Shown: positions 50,124 to 60,420, counted from the first letter of the stretch. The stretch is 64,000 bases of DNA from Serratia oryzae (GCF_001976145.1 NZ_MOXD01000004.1:482-64481), one strand, 5' to 3'. The notes: generated by a model from the letters alone, not told the origin. Numbers and translations: made by a program.

Positions 50124-51317
50124 GTGTTCCAGAATGTTGATGCCTATGCCGGTGACCCGATCCTGTCGCTGATGGAAAAATTCAAGAAAGACCCCCGTGC
50201 GCACAAGGTGAACCTGAGTATCGGCCTTTATTATAACGAGCAGGGCATCATACCACAGATGCAGGCTGTGGCCGCCGCAGAGGCGCAGTTGAACAGCGTT
50301 GAGCAGGGTGCATCGGTCTATTTGCCGATGGAAGGCCTACAACCCTACCGCAGCGCGATCCAGCACCTGCTGTTCGGTGCTGAACACCCGATGCTGCAGC
50401 AAGGGCGCATTGCTACCATTCAGACCGTGGGCGGTTCCGGTGCGCTGAAAGTGGGTGCCGATTTCCTGAAGCGCTATTTCCCCGATTCGCAGGTATGGGT
50501 CAGCGATCCGACCTGGGAAAACCACGTCGCCATCTTTAGCGGTGCCGGTTTCACCGTGAATACCTACCCCTATTTTGACGGCGAGAGCCTCGGCGTGAAA
50601 TTTGATGCCATGCTGAGTGCATTGAAAAAGCTGCCCGCCAAGAGCATCGTGCTGCTGCACCCTTGTTGCCATAACCCGACCGGTTCCGATCTCACACCTG
50701 CGCAGTGGGATGACGTCGTGAAAGCGATCGCCGAACGCGATTTGATCCCGTTCCTGGATATCGCCTATCAGGGGTTCGGTGGGGGTATCGATCAGGATGC
50801 TTACGCCATTCGCGCCATCGCGTCGGCGGGCTTGCCATGCCTGGTGAGCAACTCGTTCTCGAAGATCTTCTCGCTGTATGGTGAGCGCGTCGGCGGGCTT
50901 TCGGTGGTGTGTGAAAGCAGCGAAGCCGCCGAGCGCGTGCTGGGCCAACTGAAAGCCACCGTGCGCCGCAACTATTCCAGCCCGCCGAACTTTGGTGCGC
51001 AAGTGGTGGCCAAGGTGCTGAACGATGCGCAGTTGAAAGCGCAGTGGCTGGCGGAAGTGGAAACCATGCGTACCCGTATTCTCGAGATGCGTCAAGCTTT
51101 GGTGGAAACCCTGAAGAGTGCGTTGCCGCAGCGTAACTTTGACTATCTGCTGGAGCAACGTGGTATGTTCAGCTATACCGGTTTCAGCGCGGAACAGGTC
51201 GATCGCCTGCGTGAAGAGTTCGGCGTTTATCTGATCCACAGCGGCCGCATGTGCGTAGCCGGGCTGAATCACCATAACGTTCGCCAAGTGGCTGAGGCAT
51301 TTGCCGCCGTGCAGTGA
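50124..51317 (+). CDS. tyrB: Aromatic-amino-acid aminotransferase
   Basis: PLP aminotransferase for tyrosine, phenylalanine and leucine synthesis. 397 residues starting at GTG 50124 (AGGAG nine bases upstream), [20 protein letters not shown] as in E. coli TyrB. PLP Lys247 is in [14 protein letters not shown]; the substrate arginine region is [10 protein letters not shown]. TyrB-like features (YLPMEGL, CCHNPTG) separate it from AspC. A TATATT -10-like hexamer lies at 50084, with TGTAAC nearby as a poor TyrR half box. It follows the Lrp-type gene and precedes yjbR. Confidence 0.97.
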   Translation: MFQNVDAYAGDPILSLMEKFKKDPRAHKVNLSIGLYYNEQGIIPQMQAVAAAEAQLNSVEQGASVYLPMEGLQPYRSAIQHLLFGAEHPMLQQGRIATIQTVGGSGALKVGADFLKRYFPDSQVWVSDPTWENHVAIFSGAGFTVNTYPYFDGESLGVKFDAMLSALKKLPAKSIVLLHPCCHNPTGSDLTPAQWDDVVKAIAERDLIPFLDIAYQGFGGGIDQDAYAIRAIASAGLPCLVSNSFSKIFSLYGERVGGLSVVCESSEAAERVLGQLKATVRRNYSSPPNFGAQVVAKVLNDAQLKAQWLAEVETMRTRILEMRQALVETLKSALPQRNFDYLLEQRGMFSYTGFSAEQVDRLREEFGVYLIHSGRMCVAGLNHHNVRQVAEAFAAVQ

Positions 51318-51350
51318 AGGCGAACTGGGGCTTTATCAGAGGAGATCACC

Positions 51351-51704
51351 GTGAACCAACAGCAACTGCTGGATTACTGCCTGACTAAACCGGGCAGTGA
51401 ACAGGATTATCAGAGTGACTGGCAGGCCGATCGGGTCAAAGTTGCTGACAAGATGTTTGCGCTCATCGGTGAAGCCTATGGTCGGCCCGTGATTTCATTA
51501 AAGTGTGGCATAGAGCTGGCGGAACAGTTGCGCGAGCAGCATGCGGAAATTATCCCCGGTTACTATCTGAATAAAGCGCATTGGAACAGTGTTTATTTGG
51601 ACGGCGCTTTACCGGACTCACAGTTTTATCAGTTGATCGACATTTCCTATCAACTGGTGGTGGCCGGATTATCGAAGAAGAAACGCCAGGAGCTGGGTAT
51701 CTGA
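51351..51704 (+). CDS. yjbR: YjbR, MmcQ/CyaY-like fold protein
   Basis: A 117-residue cytoplasmic protein of the MmcQ/YjbR family (double-wing DNA-binding-like fold), E. coli YjbR length 118. Motifs: LLDYCLTKPGSEQDYQSDWQADRVKVADKMFALIG, SLKCGIELAEQLR and PGYYLNKAHWNSVYLDG. GTG 51351 with GAGGAG upstream. Located between tyrB and uvrA as in E. coli, where aphA and yjbQ additionally intervene. Biological role not known. Confidence 0.9.
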   Translation: MNQQQLLDYCLTKPGSEQDYQSDWQADRVKVADKMFALIGEAYGRPVISLKCGIELAEQLREQHAEIIPGYYLNKAHWNSVYLDGALPDSQFYQLIDISYQLVVAGLSKKKRQELGI

Positions 51705-51707
51705 GAG

Positions 51708-51745
51708 TAAAAACCGCTCCTGCTTGATGCAGGAGCGGTTTCATA
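51708..51745. terminator. Bidirectional terminator between yjbR and uvrA
   Basis: A 13-pair stem, AAACCGCTCCTGC / GCAGGAGCGGTTT, with a five-base loop. On the minus strand, sense for uvrA, it continues into a TTTTTACT run; on the plus strand it ends GGTTTCAT. Confidence 0.9.
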
Positions 51746-54577
51746 TCACTTTTTACTCAGCATGGGCTTAAGGAAGCGGGCGGTGTGCGATTCTTTGCAG
51801 TTCGCCACGGTTTCTGGTGTGCCGGAAACCAGGATCTCACCGCCGCCGCTGCCGCCTTCCGGCCCCAGATCGACAATCCAATCCGCCGTTTTAATCACGT
51901 CCAGGTTGTGTTCAATCACCACGATGGTGTTGCCCTGATCGCGTAACTGATGCAGCACCGCCAGCAACTGCTGGATGTCGGCAAAGTGCAGGCCGGTGGT
52001 GGGCTCATCGAGGATATACAGCGTCTGGCCGGTGCCACGTTTCGACAGTTCACGCGCCAGCTTCACGCGCTGCGCTTCCCCACCGGAAAGGGTGGTGGCC
52101 GACTGGCCGAGACGAATGTAAGACAGCCCCACATCCATCAACGTTTGCAGCTTGCGCGCCAGCGCTGGCACCGCATCGAAGAAATCACGGGCTTCTTCAA
52201 TGGTCATTTCCAGCACTTCGTGAATGCTTTTGCCTTTGTACTTTACTTCCAGCGTTTCGCGGTTGTAGCGCTTGCCTCTGCATTGATCGCAAGGCACGTA
52301 GATATCCGGCAGGAAGTGCATTTCAACTTTGATCACGCCATCGCCCTGGCAGGCTTCGCAGCGGCCGCCTTTGACGTTAAAGCTGAAGCGGCCTGGCGTA
52401 TAGCCACGGGTGCGCGATTCCGGCACGCCTGCAAACAGCTCACGCACCGGTGTAAAGATGCCGGTATAGGTGGCAGGGTTGGAACGCGGCGTGCGGCCAA
52501 TCGGGCTCTGATCGATGTCGATCACCTTGTCGAAATGCTCCAGCCCGGTGACTTCGCGGTAAGGGGCCGGTTCGGCAATGGTGGCACCATTCAGCTGGCG
52601 CTGGGCGATCGGGAACAGGGTATCGTTGATCAGCGTGGATTTACCAGAGCCGGAAACCCCGGTGATGCAGGTAAACAGCCCAACAGGCAGCGTTAGCGTC
52701 ACGTCTTTCAGGTTGTTGCCGCGCGCACCGCTCAGCTTCAGCACCTTGGTCGGATCCGCCGGTACGCGTGCCGCCGGGATCGCAATCTCGCGCTTGCCGC
52801 TGAGGAACTGGCCGGTCAGGGATTCTGGCTGGGCCATGATGTCGTCAACGGTGCCTTCTGCCACCACATGGCCGCCGTGCACACCGGCACCTGGGCCGAT
52901 ATCGATCACGTGATCGGCGGCGCGGATCGCATCTTCGTCGTGCTCAACCACAATCACCGTGTTACCCAGGTTGCGCAGGTGGATCAGGGTTTCCAGCAGG
53001 CGTTCGTTATCGCGCTGATGCAGGCCGATGGAAGGCTCATCCAGCACGTACATTACACCCACCAAGCCCGCGCCGATCTGGCTGGCCAGGCGGATACGCT
53101 GCGCTTCGCCGCCGGACAGCGTTTCTGCCGAGCGGGAAAGTGACAGGTAGTTCAGCCCGACGTTAACCAGGAACTTCAGGCGATCGCCAATCTCTTTCAA
53201 GATTTTCTCGGCGATCTTGGCACGCTGGCCGCTCAGCTTCATATTCTGGAAGAACGTCATGGCATGGCCGATGCTGAGATCGGAGATCTGCGGCAGGGTG
53301 GTGTCTTCCACAAATACGTTACGCGCTTCTTCGCGCAGGCGGGTGCCGCTGCACGAAGCACAAGGGCGGTTGCTGATAAACTTCGCCAGCTCTTCGCGCA
53401 CCGCGCTGGATTCGGTTTCTTTATAGCGGCGTTCCATATTGTGCAGCACGCCTTCAAACGGATGGCGGCGCACGGTGGTGTCACCGCGATCGTTAATGTA
53501 TTTGAATTCAATGGTTTCTTTGCCAGAACCATTGAGCACCGCTTTTTGCACGCTGGCAGACAGGCTGTTGAACGGTGCTTCCACATCAAAGTCATAGTGC
53601 TCCGCCAGCGAGCGCAGCATCTGGAAGTAATAGAAGTTGCGCCGATCCCAGCCACGGATCGCGCCACCCGCCAGCGAAAGCTCGGGGTTTTGTACCACGC
53701 GTTCCTGATCGAAGAACTGTTGTACGCCCAGCCCGTCACAGGTGGGGCAGGCCCCCGCCGGGTTGTTGAACGAGAACAGGCGCGGTTCCAACTCGCGCAT
53801 GCTGTAACCGCAGATCGGGCAGGCGAAGTTGGCGGAGAACAGCAGCTCTTCGGCCTGTTCGTCGTCCATATCGGCCACCACTGCCGTACCACCAGAAAGC
53901 TCCAGCGCGGTTTCAAATGACTCCGCCAGGCGCTGCGCCAGATCGTCACGCACCTTGAAGCGATCCACCACCACTTCAATGGTGTGCTTTTTTTGCAGTT
54001 CCAGCTTCGGTGGATCGGAGAGATCGCACACTTCGCCGTCGATACGCGCGCGGATGTAACCTTGAGTCGCCAGGTTTTCCAGCGTCTTGGTGTGCTCGCC
54101 CTTACGATCTTTCACCACCGGTGCCAGCAGCATCAGGCGCTTACCTTCGGGCTGGTTGAGCACGTTATCCACCATCTGGCTGACCGTCTGCGCCGCTAGC
54201 GGAACGTGATGATCCGGGCAGCGCGGTTCGCCGACGCGGGCAAACAGCAGGCGCAGGTAATCGTGGATCTCAGTAATGGTCCCGACGGTGGAACGCGGGT
54301 TATGTGAGGTAGATTTCTGCTCAATCGAGATCGCCGGTGACAGGCCTTCGATATGGTCGACGTCCGGTTTTTCCATCAGCGAAAGAAACTGGCGTGCGTA
54401 GGCAGAGAGCGATTCGACATAACGCCGTTGCCCTTCGGCATACAGCGTATCAAAGGCCAGTGAAGACTTGCCGGAACCCGACAGACCGGTGACGACAATC
54501 AGCTTGTCGCGCGGGATAATCAGGTTAATGTTTTTGAGATTATGGGTTCGAGCACCGCGAACTTCAATATTGTCCAT
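51746..54577 (-). CDS. uvrA: UvrABC excinuclease subunit A
   Basis: DNA-damage recognition ATPase of nucleotide excision repair. 943 residues (E. coli 940). Two ABC ATPase modules are present: Walker [10 protein letters not shown] (31-39) and a second GVSGSGKST near residue 640, with signatures [12 protein letters not shown] and [12 protein letters not shown]. Zinc modules are CPICGYSM...CPTCDG and CEACQGDG...CDQCRG. A LexA box lies about 125 bases upstream, so it is SOS-induced. Divergent from ssb. Confidence 0.98.
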   Translation of the reverse strand: MDNIEVRGARTHNLKNINLIIPRDKLIVVTGLSGSGKSSLAFDTLYAEGQRRYVESLSAYARQFLSLMEKPDVDHIEGLSPAISIEQKSTSHNPRSTVGTITEIHDYLRLLFARVGEPRCPDHHVPLAAQTVSQMVDNVLNQPEGKRLMLLAPVVKDRKGEHTKTLENLATQGYIRARIDGEVCDLSDPPKLELQKKHTIEVVVDRFKVRDDLAQRLAESFETALELSGGTAVVADMDDEQAEELLFSANFACPICGYSMRELEPRLFSFNNPAGACPTCDGLGVQQFFDQERVVQNPELSLAGGAIRGWDRRNFYYFQMLRSLAEHYDFDVEAPFNSLSASVQKAVLNGSGKETIEFKYINDRGDTTVRRHPFEGVLHNMERRYKETESSAVREELAKFISNRPCASCSGTRLREEARNVFVEDTTLPQISDLSIGHAMTFFQNMKLSGQRAKIAEKILKEIGDRLKFLVNVGLNYLSLSRSAETLSGGEAQRIRLASQIGAGLVGVMYVLDEPSIGLHQRDNERLLETLIHLRNLGNTVIVVEHDEDAIRAADHVIDIGPGAGVHGGHVVAEGTVDDIMAQPESLTGQFLSGKREIAIPAARVPADPTKVLKLSGARGNNLKDVTLTLPVGLFTCITGVSGSGKSTLINDTLFPIAQRQLNGATIAEPAPYREVTGLEHFDKVIDIDQSPIGRTPRSNPATYTGIFTPVRELFAGVPESRTRGYTPGRFSFNVKGGRCEACQGDGVIKVEMHFLPDIYVPCDQCRGKRYNRETLEVKYKGKSIHEVLEMTIEEARDFFDAVPALARKLQTLMDVGLSYIRLGQSATTLSGGEAQRVKLARELSKRGTGQTLYILDEPTTGLHFADIQQLLAVLHQLRDQGNTIVVIEHNLDVIKTADWIVDLGPEGGSGGGEILVSGTPETVANCKESHTARFLKPMLSKK

Positions 54578-54700
54578 TTACACTTCCCGTCAGGATGATA
54601 CACCGTGCTTGTCTGGGTTCTTTTGCAGGAAATTTTGTGACGTAACGCGCAAAAAACCGGCACAGCCAGGTCGAAACGCATAATTATGACACAAAATAAC

Positions 54701-54716
54701 CTGAATGAATATCCAG
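54701..54716. promoter_or_regulatory. LexA box between uvrA and ssb
   Basis: CTGAATGAATATCCAG fits CTG-N10-CAG and resembles the E. coli uvrA/ssb SOS box. It can serve uvrA and possibly ssb. Confidence 0.88.
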
Positions 54717-54797
54717 TATATGTATGCAACAAGGTCGAGTGCGGAGACAATTCTGCAAGGCGCTTCGCAGGTATAATCTAAGCAGGTGGCATGCTAC

Positions 54798-54895
54798 AAT
54801 TTGTGGTTTAGACTATGCAAAATTGTGGTTTGTAGACCCGATGTAGTTGGAGTTGCGGCGTTGTTGGCTGCGGCTTCAAGTGATAAGGGGATATC
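54798..54895. repeat. Direct repeat and partial ERIC upstream of ssb
   Basis: AATTTGTGGTTTAGAC (from 54798) recurs as AATTGTGGTTTGTAGAC (from 54821). Immediately after, GGAGTTGCGGCGTTGTTGGC then CTTCAAGTGATAAGGGGATA looks like a shrunken ERIC (both ends, no core). The ssb promoter must lie in or near this stretch; none was assigned. Confidence 0.45.
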
Positions 54896-54923
54896 CACCT
54901 AATGATTCATCAGGAGATCTAAC

Positions 54924-55466
54924 ATGGCCAGCAGAGGCGTAAACAAAGTAATTCTGGTCGGGAATCTGGGCCAAGACCCAGAGGTCCGTTACATGCCTAA
55001 CGGTGGCGCGGTTGCCAACATTACCCTGGCGACCTCCGAGAGCTGGCGTGACAAGGCTACTGGCGAGCAGAAAGAAAAAACGGAATGGCACCGCGTGGTG
55101 TTGTTCGGCAAGCTGGCGGAAGTGGCGGGTGAATACCTGCGTAAAGGTTCTCAGGTGTATATCGAAGGTTCCTTGCAGACCCGTAAATGGACCGATCAGG
55201 CTGGCGTAGAAAAATACACCACCGAAATCGTGGTTAACGTGGGTGGCACCATGCAGATGCTGGGTGGCCGTCAGGGCGGCGGTGCTCCGGCAGGTGGTGG
55301 CCAGCCAGCAGGCGGCCAGCAGGGCGGTTGGGGGCAGCCTCAGCAGCCACAGGGTAGCAATCAGTTCAGCGGTGGCCAGCAGGCTCCGGCTCGCCCTGCA
55401 CAGAGCAGTGCGCCAGCCAGCAGCAATGAACCCCCAATGGATTTTGATGACGATATTCCGTTCTGA
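54924..55466 (+). CDS. ssb: Single-stranded DNA-binding protein
   Basis: Homotetrameric OB-fold protein coating single-stranded DNA in replication and repair. 180 residues: OB fold (about 1-112) [23 protein letters not shown], a Gly/Gln/Pro-rich linker (113-165) and the acidic partner-binding tip [15 protein letters not shown] is placed well before the ATG. Divergent from uvrA. Confidence 0.98.
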   Translation: MASRGVNKVILVGNLGQDPEVRYMPNGGAVANITLATSESWRDKATGEQKEKTEWHRVVLFGKLAEVAGEYLRKGSQVYIEGSLQTRKWTDQAGVEKYTTEIVVNVGGTMQMLGGRQGGGAPAGGGQPAGGQQGGWGQPQQPQGSNQFSGGQQAPARPAQSSAPASSNEPPMDFDDDIPF

Positions 55467-55497
55467 TATTTGTCCGATTCAATTCAAACCAATAGAA

Positions 55498-55519
55498 AGC
55501 CTCGCGAGAGGCTTTTTTT
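55498..55519 (+). terminator. Intrinsic terminator of ssb
   Basis: Stem AGCCTC / GAGGCT with loop GCGA followed by TTTTTTC, 31 bases after ssb. Confidence 0.93.
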
Positions 55520-55541
55520 CTGTCTGTTATCTGCCTGACGA

Positions 55542-55802
55542 TCAGTTGAAGATTTCTGCGGTGCCGTACAGTTTGTTCTGGCCACCGGCGGAAATGATGC
55601 GATAAGAGTTGGCACCAGTTGCTTCAGCTTTGCTCGCCAGTTCAGCTTCCAGAGCGCTCAGACTGCTTGCACCACTGGCGGAAACGACACCGATTTTTTG
55701 TGCATCGGCTGCCGATTGGCTGGAGACTTGATCAGCGGCAACGCTAGCGAAAGAAGTCGCAATTAATAGCGGAATAAGAGCAAAATTTTTGATGTTTTTC
55801 AT
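55542..55802 (-). CDS. DUF1471 (YdgH/BhsA-like) periplasmic protein
   Basis: An 86-residue protein with signal peptide MKNIKNFALIPLLIATSFASVAA and a DUF1471 domain: KIGVVSASGASSLSALEAELASKAEATGANSYRIISAGGQNKLYGTAEIFN. The enterobacterial family (BhsA, McbA, YhcN, YdgH) contains small stress- or biofilm-linked periplasmic proteins. The individual role cannot be told from sequence. Its 3' end converges on ssb, 22 bases after that gene's terminator. Confidence 0.88.
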   Translation of the reverse strand: MKNIKNFALIPLLIATSFASVAADQVSSQSAADAQKIGVVSASGASSLSALEAELASKAEATGANSYRIISAGGQNKLYGTAEIFN

Positions 55803-56008
55803 GGTGTGGTCCTCAGATTTTCTATTAGGGAAGAGGAGGGTTCCTCTCGATGGGTTGAATAATATGCGATCTTTCTGAGATGGAAAATCGGAGGGTTTTG
55901 ATTATTTTAATCAAATTAACTGAATTTAATTGGGGTGTGCGTGGAGCTGATTGGCGGGGTGTTGAGATTACCGCTACCTTTAACGGAACTATTTAGCGGA
56001 GAAAGCGT

Positions 56009-56677
56009 ATGATCGTTGTCCATCACCTGGAAAGTTCGCGCTCGCAGCGCATTCTGTGGTTCCTTGAAGAGCTAGGTGTCCCCTATCGGGTACAGCGCTA
56101 CGCGCGTGATAAAACTACCATGCTGGCACCGCCGGAACTGAAAAAGATCCACCCACTGGGGAAATCACCGGTGCTTGTCGACGGCGATCTAGCGCTGGCG
56201 GAATCTGGTGCAATTATTGAATATTTGCAGGAAGTCTATGATGTGCAGGGGCACTTCAAGCCCAGCGATTTTCATGCCCGCCAGGAGTATCGTTACTGGC
56301 TGCATTATGCCGAAGGTTCGCTGATGCCGCTGCTGGTGATGAAGTTAGTGTTCAGCCGCTTGGGGCACCCGCCGATCCCGTGGCTGATTCGCCCGGTGGC
56401 GGGAGCGATCGGCAAAGGGGTGCAAAAGGAATATCTGGATAAACAGATTGCCACCCACCGCGTTTATCTGGAGCAGCATCTAAACCACAATCTCTGGTTT
56501 GCTGGCGATCGTTTCAGCGCTGCAGATATTCAGATGAGTTTCCCGCTGGAGGCCATGGCGGCACGCGGTGGGCTGGAGGGTTGCCCAAACTTGCAGGGCT
56601 ATCTGCAGCGCATTCACGTTCGGCCAGCCTATCAGCAGGCGCTGCAACAGGGTGGGCCGTTGAAGATACTTGGGTGA
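56009..56677 (+). CDS. Glutathione S-transferase
   Basis: A 222-residue cytosolic GST. The N-terminal thioredoxin-like domain starts IVVHHLESSRSQRILWFLEELGVPY, with a Ser/Arg near the glutathione site, cis-Pro in GKSPVLVDG and the gamma-Glu contact ESGAIIEYL. A helical C-terminal domain follows with WFAGDRFSAADIQMSFPLEAM. It resembles bacterial and fungal GSTs close to Gtt1. The substrate is unknown. Start ATG 56009 with GCGGAG upstream. Confidence 0.93.
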   Translation: MIVVHHLESSRSQRILWFLEELGVPYRVQRYARDKTTMLAPPELKKIHPLGKSPVLVDGDLALAESGAIIEYLQEVYDVQGHFKPSDFHARQEYRYWLHYAEGSLMPLLVMKLVFSRLGHPPIPWLIRPVAGAIGKGVQKEYLDKQIATHRVYLEQHLNHNLWFAGDRFSAADIQMSFPLEAMAARGGLEGCPNLQGYLQRIHVRPAYQQALQQGGPLKILG

Positions 56678-56852
56678 ACCCCGATGCCTTTTCGTGCCGA
56701 TTGTCGCGATCTTTAGTTGATCAGACAGCGTAGAAGACTAGATAATCGTTTGCCTCAAATCGTGCCTGCACATTTCAAGCCTTAGCCCCGTTGGCTTTGC
56801 TTGGGATCGGTTAGGCAAAAAGCATCATCAATCACCCACTTTATGCAAGAAG

Positions 56853-56868
56853 AGTTAAACGTTTGCTT
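56853..56868 (+). promoter_or_regulatory. PurR box upstream of ghxP
   Basis: AGTTAAACGTTTGCTT shares the PurR core AAACGTTTGC and matches 12 of 16 positions of ACGCAAACGTTTGCGT. It lies in the 328-base gap before ghxP, where purine-dependent repression is expected. The rest of the gap (56678-57005) shows no credible gene. Confidence 0.7.
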
Positions 56869-57005
56869 TTTTACACGGCGCTTTTGTGGCGTTCAACAAG
56901 GGTATGACAGCGAACGTGACGGAAACGATTTCGTAATGACCATGCATGAGTGGAATAACAAGCCATATTTATATCAGATGGCAATGAAACACAGGGGATA
57001 GCAAC

Positions 57006-58367
57006 ATGTCGAATTTTCAAGCGAACCACGCCACGAAACCTAAAGGCGGGTTTGATGCGTATTTTAAACTTTCTGCACGGGGTACCAACGTGCGTCAGGA
57101 AGTGGTAGCGGGGTTAACCACTTTTCTGGCGATGGTCTATTCGGTGATTGTGGTGCCCAGCATGTTGGGCAAAGCGGGCTTTCCGCCAACCGCCGTGTTT
57201 GTGGCCACTTGCTTGGTGGCGGGGTTGGGTTCTCTGCTGATGGGGCTGTGGGCCAACCTGCCGATGGCGATTGGTTGTGCGATCTCCCTGACGGCGTTTA
57301 CCGCCTTTAGCCTGGTACTGGGCCAGCACATCAGCATTCCTGTCGCGTTAGGCGCGGTATTCCTGATGGGGGTGCTGTTCACTATTATCTCCGTGACCGG
57401 CATTCGTTCCTGGATCCTGCGTAATCTGCCGATGGGCGTTGCGCATGGCACCGGCATTGGTATTGGTCTGTTCCTGCTGCTGATCGCGGCTAACGGTGTC
57501 GGCCTGGTGGTGAAAAACCCGCTGGATGGCCTGCCGGTGGCGCTGGGGGCATTCACCTCTTTCCCGGTGGTGATGACGTTGCTGGGGTTGGCGGTGATTT
57601 TCGGCCTGGAAAAACTGCGTGTGCCGGGTGGCATCCTGCTGGTGATTATCGCTATTTCCGTGATCGGCCTGATTTTTGACCCGGCGGTGAAGTACCAAGG
57701 CCTGTTCGCCATGCCTAGCCTGGCAGATGCTGACGGTAACTCGCTGATCTTCAGCCTGGATATTATGGGGGCCTTACAGCCCGTAGTGCTGCCAAGCGTG
57801 CTGGCGCTGGTGATGACGGCGGTATTTGACGCGACGGGTACCATTCGTGCAGTGGCCGGGCAGGCAAACCTGCTGGATAAAGACGGCCAGATCATCAACG
57901 GTGGCAAGGCGCTGACGTCAGATTCCCTGAGCAGCATCTTCTCCGGGTTGGTCGGGGCTTCTCCTGCGGCAGTGTATATCGAATCAGCCGCTGGGACGGC
58001 AGCAGGCGGTAAAACGGGCCTGACGGCTACCGTGGTCGGGATCTTGTTCCTGCTGATCCTGTTCCTGTCACCGTTGTCTTATCTGGTGCCGGTTTATGCT
58101 ACTGCTCCTGCGTTGATGTACGTGGGGTTGCTGATGCTGAGCAACGTAACCAAGCTGGATTTCAACGATTTCGTTGATGCGATGGCGGGCTTGCTGTGTG
58201 CGGTGTTTATCGTGCTGACCTGTAACATCGTAACCGGCATTATGCTGGGCTTCAGTTCCCTGGTCATTGGCCGTATCTTCTCGGGTGAATGGCGCAAGCT
58301 GAACCTGGGTACCGTGCTGATTGCTGTCGCGCTGGTTGCATTCTATGCCGGTGGCTGGGCGATTTGA
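57006..58367 (+). CDS. ghxP: Guanine/hypoxanthine permease
   Basis: A 453-residue inner-membrane purine:H+ symporter of the AzgA-type nucleobase transporter family. About 14 helices are predicted. Motifs: [23 protein letters not shown], the half-helix [23 protein letters not shown] and [16 protein letters not shown]. Similarity to E. coli GhxP (YjcD) runs end to end (449 residues), closer than to AdeP or AdeQ as far as I can judge. GGGGAT lies upstream of ATG 57006. A PurR box lies about 140 bases before the start. Confidence 0.93.
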   Translation: MSNFQANHATKPKGGFDAYFKLSARGTNVRQEVVAGLTTFLAMVYSVIVVPSMLGKAGFPPTAVFVATCLVAGLGSLLMGLWANLPMAIGCAISLTAFTAFSLVLGQHISIPVALGAVFLMGVLFTIISVTGIRSWILRNLPMGVAHGTGIGIGLFLLLIAANGVGLVVKNPLDGLPVALGAFTSFPVVMTLLGLAVIFGLEKLRVPGGILLVIIAISVIGLIFDPAVKYQGLFAMPSLADADGNSLIFSLDIMGALQPVVLPSVLALVMTAVFDATGTIRAVAGQANLLDKDGQIINGGKALTSDSLSSIFSGLVGASPAAVYIESAAGTAAGGKTGLTATVVGILFLLILFLSPLSYLVPVYATAPALMYVGLLMLSNVTKLDFNDFVDAMAGLLCAVFIVLTCNIVTGIMLGFSSLVIGRIFSGEWRKLNLGTVLIAVALVAFYAGGWAI

Positions 58368-58376
58368 TTTTTATCG

Positions 58377-58398
58377 GCCCTCTCCTGCGGGAGAGGGC
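58377..58398. other. Stem-loop after ghxP
   Basis: GCCCTCTCC / GGAGAGGGC with loop TGCG, nine bases after the ghxP stop. It is similar in sequence to the hairpins at 48328-48582. No immediate T-run. Confidence 0.65.
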
Positions 58399-58534
58399 AT
58401 CTTGGTGCTTTTTCCCTTTCAGATAAATCCCTTTCTCCTTGCGCTTTGTTTTAAAAGGCATAACAAGCTTTTCCTGCTACGAAAATGTGATCTACTATTC
58501 GGCATAATTTGGCACTGTTCTGAACCAGAGAGTC

Positions 58535-58719
58535 TATACCCGTCGTCTTTCAAGATGCAGGGTTGTTGGCTGGCTTCTCTCACACTGGTGTAAGCTCCTG
58601 GGGACTATGAGCCTCGGGGAGGCTCACCCTGCGGGCCAGCGCAAGCGCTGTTCAAATCGGTCATGACCGATTTGTCGTTCAGTTGCCTCCTACCTGCATC
58701 TCGAAATCCATTGGGTATT
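58535..58719. repeat. ERIC element with internal insertion, upstream of yjcE
   Basis: ERIC ends TATACCCGTCGTCTTTCAAG and CATCTCGAAATCCATTGGG enclose core CTGGTGTAAGCTCCTGGGGA. About 58 extra bases include GCGCTGTTCAAATCGGTCATG then ACCGATTTGTCG, a palindromic module also seen at 15171-15381 and 32434-32498. Total about 185 bases. It ends just 12 bases before the yjcE start codon. Confidence 0.85.
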
Positions 58720-58730
58720 ATAAGGAAAGC

Positions 58731-60380
58731 ATGGAAATCTTTTTTACAATCCTCATTTTGATTCTGGTGGTTTCCCTTTCTGGGGTGGTGACTCGCATGT
58801 TGCCGTTCCAGGTGCCGCTGCCGCTCATGCAGATCGTCATCGGGGCGTTGTTAGCCTGGCCGCATTTCGGCCTGCATGTCGACTTTGACCCCGAACTGTT
58901 TCTGGTGCTGTTTATTCCTCCGCTGTTGTTCGCCGACGGTTGGAAAACCCCTCTGCGCGAGTTTTTGCATCATGGGCGCGAAATCCTCGGGCTAGCGCTG
59001 GTTTTGGTGCTGATCACCGTTGTCGGGGTGGGGTATCTCATCTACCTGATGGTGCCAGGGATCCCGCTGGTGGCGGCGTTCGCGCTGGCGGCGGTGTTGT
59101 CACCGACCGATGCCGTAGCGCTGGGGGGGATCGTCGGCAAAGGGCGGATCCCGAAGTCGATCATGGGTGTGCTCGAAGGTGAGGCGCTGATGAACGACGC
59201 TTCCGGCCTGGTATCCCTGAAGTTTGCCATCGCCGTAGCCATGGGCACCATGGTGTTTACCGTAGGCGGTGCCACCATGGAGTTTCTGAAGGTGGCGATC
59301 GGCGGCCTGCTGGCCGGTGTGGCGGTAACCTGGGTTTACAGTAAGTCGCTGCGGGTGATGAGCCGCTGGAGCGGTGACGATCCGGCAACGCAGATCGTCT
59401 TTCTGCTGTTGCTGCCGTTCGCTTCTTATCTGATTGCCGAACACATCGGTGTTTCCGGCATCCTGGCAGCGGTGGCAGCCGGGATGACCATCAGCCAGTC
59501 TGGCGTGATCCGCAACGCGCCGCTGGCGATGCGCCTGCGCGCCAACAGCGTTTGGGCCATGCTGGAGTTTGTGTTCAACGGCACGGTGTTCATCATGTTG
59601 GGGCTGCAGTTGCCGGGTATTATCGAGACCTCTATTCTGCAGGCCGAGTTAGACCCGACCATCGAGACCTGGTATCTGTTCACCGATGTGGCGATTATCT
59701 ACGCCGCGTTGCTGATGCTGCGTTTCACCTGGCTGTGGCTGATGAAAAGCGCCAGTAAGCGCTTTATGAAAAAACGCCCGTTGCAGTTTGGTGATTACAG
59801 CACGCGCGATCTGTGGGTGGCGTCATTTGCTGGAGTGCGCGGGGCGATCACGTTGGCGGGTGTGCTGTCGATTCCGCTGTTGCTGAGCGACGGCACCGCT
59901 TTCCCTGCTCGCTATCAACTGGTGTTTATTGCCACCGGCGTGATTCTGCTGTCGTTGATTATCGGTGTGCTGGTCTTGCCATGGCTGCTGCGTGGCGTAC
60001 AGGTGGCGGATAAAAGCGTCAGTAAGAATGAGGAGCGCATGGCGATTGCCCTTGTGGCGGAAGTGGCGATCGAAAGCATCAACAAGATGGAGGAGCGCCT
60101 GGCTGCAGACACCGAAGAAAACTTTGATCCGCAGATCCTCAAAGAAGTCAGTTCGCGGGTGATCGGTGCGCTGCGGCGGCGTATTGCCAATAAAGATGAC
60201 ATTGAGAACGCGCTGGCGCTGGAAAACCTAGAGCGGCGTTTCCGCCTGACCGCATTGCGGGCTGAGCGAGGGGAGCTTTATCACCTGCGCGCCACACAGA
60301 AAATCAGCAATGAGACGCTGCAAAAACTGCTGCACGACCTCGACTTGCTGGAAGCCTTGTTGGTAGAGCGGGAGGGCTGA
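58731..60380 (+). CDS. yjcE: YjcE, putative Na+/H+ antiporter
   Basis: A CPA1-family cation/proton antiporter. ATG 58731 gives MEIFFTILILILVVSLSGVV, matching E. coli YjcE, with AAGGAAAG upstream. 549 residues: 12-13 helices (about 1-410) containing LSPTDAVAL and GEALMNDASGLVSLK with the conserved ion-binding Asp, then a cytoplasmic helical tail. Substrate ion not shown by sequence. An ERIC element reaches to within 12 bases of the start and so occupies its leader, including the Shine-Dalgarno flank. Confidence 0.94.
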   Translation: MEIFFTILILILVVSLSGVVTRMLPFQVPLPLMQIVIGALLAWPHFGLHVDFDPELFLVLFIPPLLFADGWKTPLREFLHHGREILGLALVLVLITVVGVGYLIYLMVPGIPLVAAFALAAVLSPTDAVALGGIVGKGRIPKSIMGVLEGEALMNDASGLVSLKFAIAVAMGTMVFTVGGATMEFLKVAIGGLLAGVAVTWVYSKSLRVMSRWSGDDPATQIVFLLLLPFASYLIAEHIGVSGILAAVAAGMTISQSGVIRNAPLAMRLRANSVWAMLEFVFNGTVFIMLGLQLPGIIETSILQAELDPTIETWYLFTDVAIIYAALLMLRFTWLWLMKSASKRFMKKRPLQFGDYSTRDLWVASFAGVRGAITLAGVLSIPLLLSDGTAFPARYQLVFIATGVILLSLIIGVLVLPWLLRGVQVADKSVSKNEERMAIALVAEVAIESINKMEERLAADTEENFDPQILKEVSSRVIGALRRRIANKDDIENALALENLERRFRLTALRAERGELYHLRATQKISNETLQKLLHDLDLLEALLVEREG

Positions 60381-60391
60381 GGCAGAAACTG

Positions 60392-60414
60392 CAAGGGCCG
60401 CAGCGCGGCCCTTG
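60392..60414. terminator. Stem-loop between yjcE and the SulP gene
   Basis: A ten-pair stem CAAGGGCCGC / GCGGCCCTTG with loop AGC between converging genes. No T-run, but the position and strength suggest a shared 3' end. Confidence 0.6.
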
Positions 60415-60420
60415 GTGCAG

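Noticed and set aside
53264-53920. 218-codon plus-strand frame inside uvrA
   Set aside because: Antisense shadow of uvrA with biased composition and no start signal.
56801-57001. 66-codon plus-strand frame before ghxP
   Set aside because: No Shine-Dalgarno or recognisable family, and it contains the PurR box; more likely the ghxP promoter and leader.
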